From: Bacillota bacterium
Lineage (GTDB): Bacteria; Bacillota; Bacilli; Paenibacillales; Paenibacillaceae
Direction: 5' to 3'
NCBI GenBank assembly: GCA_023433615.1
Contig: JAEZCJ010000219.1
Span: forward strand, 1 to 57,438
DNA length: 57,438 bases
The notes beneath the pieces were generated by a model, which was given only the letters and a program-made list of their open reading frames with translations, did no database searches and had not been told where the DNA came from. The position numbers and the translations under genes were made by a program. The stretch's first letter is position 1, and each line of letters begins with the position of its first letter. Below, one piece after another: positions 54,321-57,438 of the stretch.

Positions 54321-54566
54321 GTATACACCGCTTTCCTGTTCGTAGTCAATGAAGTTCTGATCAACATACCATATGTTGCGAGACTCCGAAACGTACCTCG
54401 TATGCGCGCATGTCGACAAGGCTTCTCCCTTGTCCAAGGACGCGGACCGCGAACAAGCCGCCCGTGCCTGCGGCATGCAGGCAGCGGACGGCTTGAAGGG
54501 CCTACCGATTCGGATGTTTGAGATTCCAAGACGCACGTTGCATGGTCCACGTGCCGCCTCGCTTGC

Positions 54567-55865
54567 TTACCGATACTTCGGCAGCCAGTCGCCGTGGGCT
54601 TCGATCATGTCGTCGCACATCGCGATGATGTCGTCCATCGACAGTTCGGCGGCCGTATGCGGGTCGAGCATCGCGGCGTGGTAGATATGCTCCTTCTTGC
54701 CGGTGATCGCCGCTTCGATCGTGAGCAGCTGCGTGTTGATGTTCGTCCGATTGAGCGCGGCCAGCTGCGGCGGCAGGTCGCCGACATACGTCGGCGTGAC
54801 GCCGTTCCGGTCGACGAGGCAAGGCACCTCGACGCAGGCTTCCTTCGGCAGGTTCGTGATCAGTCCGGTATTCATGACGTTGCCGCCGATCTTGTACGGC
54901 ACGTTCGTCTCGATCGCTTCCATGATATACGAGGCATACTCGTGCGTGCGCTCATGCTTGAGGTCGACGTTGTCCACCAGCTCGGCGCGCATCTTTTTCC
55001 ACTGGTCGATCTGGGCGATGCAGCGGCGCGGATATTCGTCGAGCGGAATGTTGTAGCGCTCGATGAGCTCCGGATAGTTCTTCTTAATGAAGTACGGATG
55101 ATACTCGGCATTGTGCTCGGAGGATTCCGTGACGTAGTAGCCGAACTTCAGCATCAGCTCATAGCGCACCATGTCATGATGCTTCTCCTTCTGCTTCTCC
55201 GCGGCGCGGCGCTTGATCTCAGGGTAGAGGTCGACGCCGTCCTTCGTGACTTCCAGCAGCCAAGCCATATGGTTGATGCCTGCGATCTTGGCCCGCACGC
55301 CCGTCTGGTCGATGCCGAGATGGTCGAACATATGCGGAACGCATACTTGCACGCTGTGGCATAGACCTACCGTGTTGATGCCGCCATGCGTGTTCATCAC
55401 GTTCGTGAGTACAGCCATCGGATTCGTGTAGTTGAGGAACAGCGCGTCCGGGCAGACCTCTTGCATATCGCGCGCGAAGTCGAGCATAACCGGAATCGTA
55501 CGCAGGTTGCGGAAAATGCCGCCGATCCCCAGCGTGTCCGCGATCGTCTGGCGCAGGCCATACTTCTTCGGAATCTCGAAATCCGTGATCGTGCACGGAT
55601 CGTAGCCGCCGACTTGAATGGCATTCACGACGTACTTCGCGCCGCGGAGCGCTTCCTTGCGGTCGGAATAGGCGGTGATGGTGACCTTGCTGCCGGACGA
55701 TGCTTTCAAGTTCTGGAGCATGCGCTCGGAGTCGGCGAGGCGTACCGGATCGATATCGAAGAGCGCGATGTCTGCTTCGTGAAGGGCGGGGGTCAGCATG
55801 CAGTCGCCTAGCACATTCTTGGCGAAGACGGTGCTGCCTGCACCGATGAACGTAATTTTCGGCAT
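54567..55865 (-). CDS. GH4 alpha-galactosidase / alpha-glucosidase
   Basis: 432 aa. GH4 NAD/Mn2+ enzymes: FIGAGSTVFAKNVLGD (NAD), VNAIQVGGYDP, NYTNPMAVLT, GLCHSVQ (metal Cys and His) and GINHMAW (metal His). Length and sequence fit the MelA-like alpha-galactosidase branch. Cytoplasmic, so it acts on imported sugars or oligosaccharides. ATG at 55865, 9 bases after AGGAGG; the ATG at 55874 abuts the site. Divergent AraC-type gene probably regulates it. Confidence 0.92.
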   Translation of the reverse strand: MPKITFIGAGSTVFAKNVLGDCMLTPALHEADIALFDIDPVRLADSERMLQNLKASSGSKVTITAYSDRKEALRGAKYVVNAIQVGGYDPCTITDFEIPKKYGLRQTIADTLGIGGIFRNLRTIPVMLDFARDMQEVCPDALFLNYTNPMAVLTNVMNTHGGINTVGLCHSVQVCVPHMFDHLGIDQTGVRAKIAGINHMAWLLEVTKDGVDLYPEIKRRAAEKQKEKHHDMVRYELMLKFGYYVTESSEHNAEYHPYFIKKNYPELIERYNIPLDEYPRRCIAQIDQWKKMRAELVDNVDLKHERTHEYASYIMEAIETNVPYKIGGNVMNTGLITNLPKEACVEVPCLVDRNGVTPTYVGDLPPQLAALNRTNINTQLLTIEAAITGKKEHIYHAAMLDPHTAAELSMDDIIAMCDDMIEAHGDWLPKYR

Positions 55866-56034
55866 GGTATTCATCCTCCTGAGGTGGTGAAGTGCAGATT
55901 ATTATTGCTGTCTCTACAATAGGACAGTTCTGCGGCGAATCGAATGGATAAAAGGCAGTTCCATATGGACATTTGTAGGATCTTTTGCTAGGCTGGCTTT
56001 AGATAAAGCACTGCAATGCATGAGGAGGCCGTCT

Positions 56035-56898
56035 ATGATTCCCGACCATACCCGATTCCGGATGGCGTTCCACCCCTCGCCGGTTCCCGGTGAACTTAGC
56101 GTAATATTCAGCGGTGAAGGCGATCCCGTGGGCGGCCATAAAATCGGTCCGGCCGTGCACGATTATTATCTGATCCATACCGTCATGGCCGGAACGGGCA
56201 TCTACACAGTAGGCAGTAAGCGGTACATTTGTAAGGCGGGCGATACGTTCTTCATCTTCCCCGGCGAACCTGTCAGCTACGAAGCGGACGAGCGGGATCC
56301 TTGGCGATACGCATGGGTCTCCATGCAAGGCAGCTTAGCCGCAGGATTGCTGTCGGAGATGGGCATCACCGTACTTGAGCCGTTAGTACATAGCGACAGC
56401 CGCAGACTGCTGCCGCTCTACCGGCGAATACGAGCCGGCCTGGAGAATCCGACGGCGCCGCTGCTGGCCGAGCTGGAGTCGTCCGGCAGCCTACGAGAGC
56501 TGCTCGCGGTTATCGGCGCTGCGGCGAATCGCGGCCGCATGGCCGTCAGCGGAGCTGGCTTGTCCGATATCGACCGCCAGGTTGCGCAAGCCGAACGGCT
56601 CTTGGCGACGCATTACGCACAGGCCGTCTCGATCGACGGCATGTCCCGCTCCTACGGGTACCATCGGACGCATTTTTCCCAGATGTTCAAGCGCGCTACC
56701 GGGCTGTCGCCGAAGCAGTATCTGTACAAGGTGCGCATGGAGCGTGCCGAGAACCTGCTCGCGACCGCGCTGCCGATCGAGCAGGTCGCTGCGTCCGTTG
56801 GATACAACGACGCCTTATACTTTTCCAAGCAGTTCCGCAAGTGGAGCGGCTCTTCGCCGACAGCTTATCGTCGTGCGCTGCAGATGAAGCAGCAATAA
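56035..56898 (+). CDS. AraC family transcriptional regulator
   Basis: 287 aa. N-terminal cupin-type sugar-sensing domain (1-140: HDYYLIHTVMAGTGIY, GDTFFIFPGEPVSYEAD) and C-terminal double HTH (about 185-280: GYHRTHFSQMFKRATGLSPKQYL and ASVGYNDALYFSKQFRKWSGSSP). The ATG at 56035 is 6 bases after GAGGAGG. Shares a 169-base divergent region with the GH4 gene; a sugar-responsive activator of it is likely. Confidence 0.92.
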   Translation: MIPDHTRFRMAFHPSPVPGELSVIFSGEGDPVGGHKIGPAVHDYYLIHTVMAGTGIYTVGSKRYICKAGDTFFIFPGEPVSYEADERDPWRYAWVSMQGSLAAGLLSEMGITVLEPLVHSDSRRLLPLYRRIRAGLENPTAPLLAELESSGSLRELLAVIGAAANRGRMAVSGAGLSDIDRQVAQAERLLATHYAQAVSIDGMSRSYGYHRTHFSQMFKRATGLSPKQYLYKVRMERAENLLATALPIEQVAASVGYNDALYFSKQFRKWSGSSPTAYRRALQMKQQ

Positions 56899-57104
56899 GT
56901 CGGCAGACGCGCGCTTGGAGGACTGTGCCTAACTGCCAGCCGTCGGCGGCGCACGCTGGGGCCTCTCGTGCGTTGGCTAACTGAGTCTCGGTAGACGCTT
57001 CGCTCTTTGCTAACTTTATGTGCAGCAACGATACCAAGTTCGGTAGATGCATTTTCTACCACTATTCCCGCGTTCACTGTCCCTACGGAGGTTTAGTGTA
57101 GATT

Positions 57105-57226
57105 CGTACCGCTAATTCTCCGCATTTCGGCAAATTCCGCTATATGCCCAACAATAACTGTACTTTTCTGCACTAATCGATGCAAAACCGTAAAAACTGA
57201 TATAATAGTTGTACTTTTCTACACTG
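57105..57226. repeat. Degenerate 51-base-phased repeats
   Basis: TGTACTTTTCTGCACT (57159-57174) and TGTACTTTTCTACACT (57210-57225) are 51 bases apart; a weaker third copy may begin near 57105. The region 56899-57310 has no gene that I can support. Confidence 0.55.
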
Positions 57227-57310
57227 TGACACCTTTTACGCTAACCGTCCCTTTTGCCGCCATAACTGCACTCAGAACGCACACCGCACACCGCACGCCG
57301 CCAAAATACA

Positions 57311-57438
57311 GAAGGGGCTGTCCCAAAAGTCATTAAATTAAACGACTAAGGGACACCCCTTCTTCATTTTTGTAAACAAAAAGAAACCTTTCCTTGGTAA
57401 AATGGAGGTACCACCCAACCATAAACCAAAAGGAGAGG
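57311..57438 (+). mobile_element. Left end of an insertion sequence (IS1182-like), partial
   Basis: GAAGGGGCTGTCCCAAAAGT and the nearby GGGACACCCCTTC form an inverted repeat at the end of the element (57311-57362). An AT-rich leader follows and the window ends in AAAAGGAGAGG, a ribosome binding site for what should be the transposase just outside. The GGGCTGTCCCAAAAG end is common in IS1182-family elements of Firmicutes. The transposase itself is not in view. Confidence 0.6.

Noticed and set aside
54321..54566. Upstream extension of the glutamate racemase gene
   Set aside because: The open frame reads as noise and has no Met with a site near the conserved start; the GTG at 54320 gives the family's usual N-terminus.
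56899..57310. Small genes downstream of the AraC regulator
   Set aside because: Short frames lack ribosome binding sites and known motifs; the region has only repeats.

Overview
The window looks like chromosome of a Paenibacillus/Cohnella-type Firmicute (Paenibacillaceae). The evidence is strong AGGAGG-type ribosome binding sites, fairly high G+C, a T-box leader, a hemE-hemH-hemY(cgoX) operon, YuzB/DUF1450, a LysM-M14 muropeptidase, an LtaS-like enzyme, Spo0A-box-like sites and Fur boxes. No rRNA, tRNA or CRISPR was seen. Only the last ~125 bases look like an insertion sequence, entered at its left end.

Layout. 1-7.8 kb (minus): a partial ABC-2 exporter with a secreted protein, then a four-gene MacB/FtsX-type export system (two ATPases, an adaptor lipoprotein and a 954-aa permease). 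8.0-10.2 kb: a DUF92 membrane protein, divergent from a GAF/HD-GYP c-di-GMP phosphodiesterase whose upstream region carries two inverted Spo0A-box-like sites. 10.3-11.7 kb: a secreted DUF4832 protein. 11.9-22.9 kb (plus): a Gram-positive Pel exopolysaccharide operon in which a PelX-like epimerase is fused to PelD and PelG is fused to a CotH-like kinase, followed by a VTC polyphosphate-polymerase-like gene and a DUF4956 membrane gene. 22.9-26.0 kb (minus): stalk-domain protein, glycerophosphodiesterase and CapA. 26.2-30.5 kb (minus): drrA/drrB/drrC-like drug export and protection operon, with a divergent double-MerR regulator. 32.3-35.8 kb (minus): late haem genes. 36.0-39.9 kb (minus): Fur-boxed siderophore uptake. 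40.2-42.9 kb (plus): phoX-tatA-tatC. 43-49 kb: MFS transporter, O-methyltransferase, THUMP RNA methyltransferase and LtaS-like protein. 49.6-51.1 kb: asd under a T-box. 51.1-56.9 kb: small conserved genes, LysM-M14 peptidase, glutamate racemase, GH4 glycosidase and an AraC regulator.

Two themes stand out. First, c-di-GMP and biofilm: the HD-GYP enzyme lies 1.8 kb upstream of a Pel operon whose PelD keeps the c-di-GMP I-site (RxxD) but has lost GGDEF catalysis. The Pel machine is physically joined to a CotH/VTC/DUF4956 module, which is the best candidate here for an undescribed system. Second, several intergenic regions carry palindromes or short motifs spaced about 51 bp apart (in one place alternating 51-52 and 62 bp), which suggests a genome-wide family of phased intergenic repeats.
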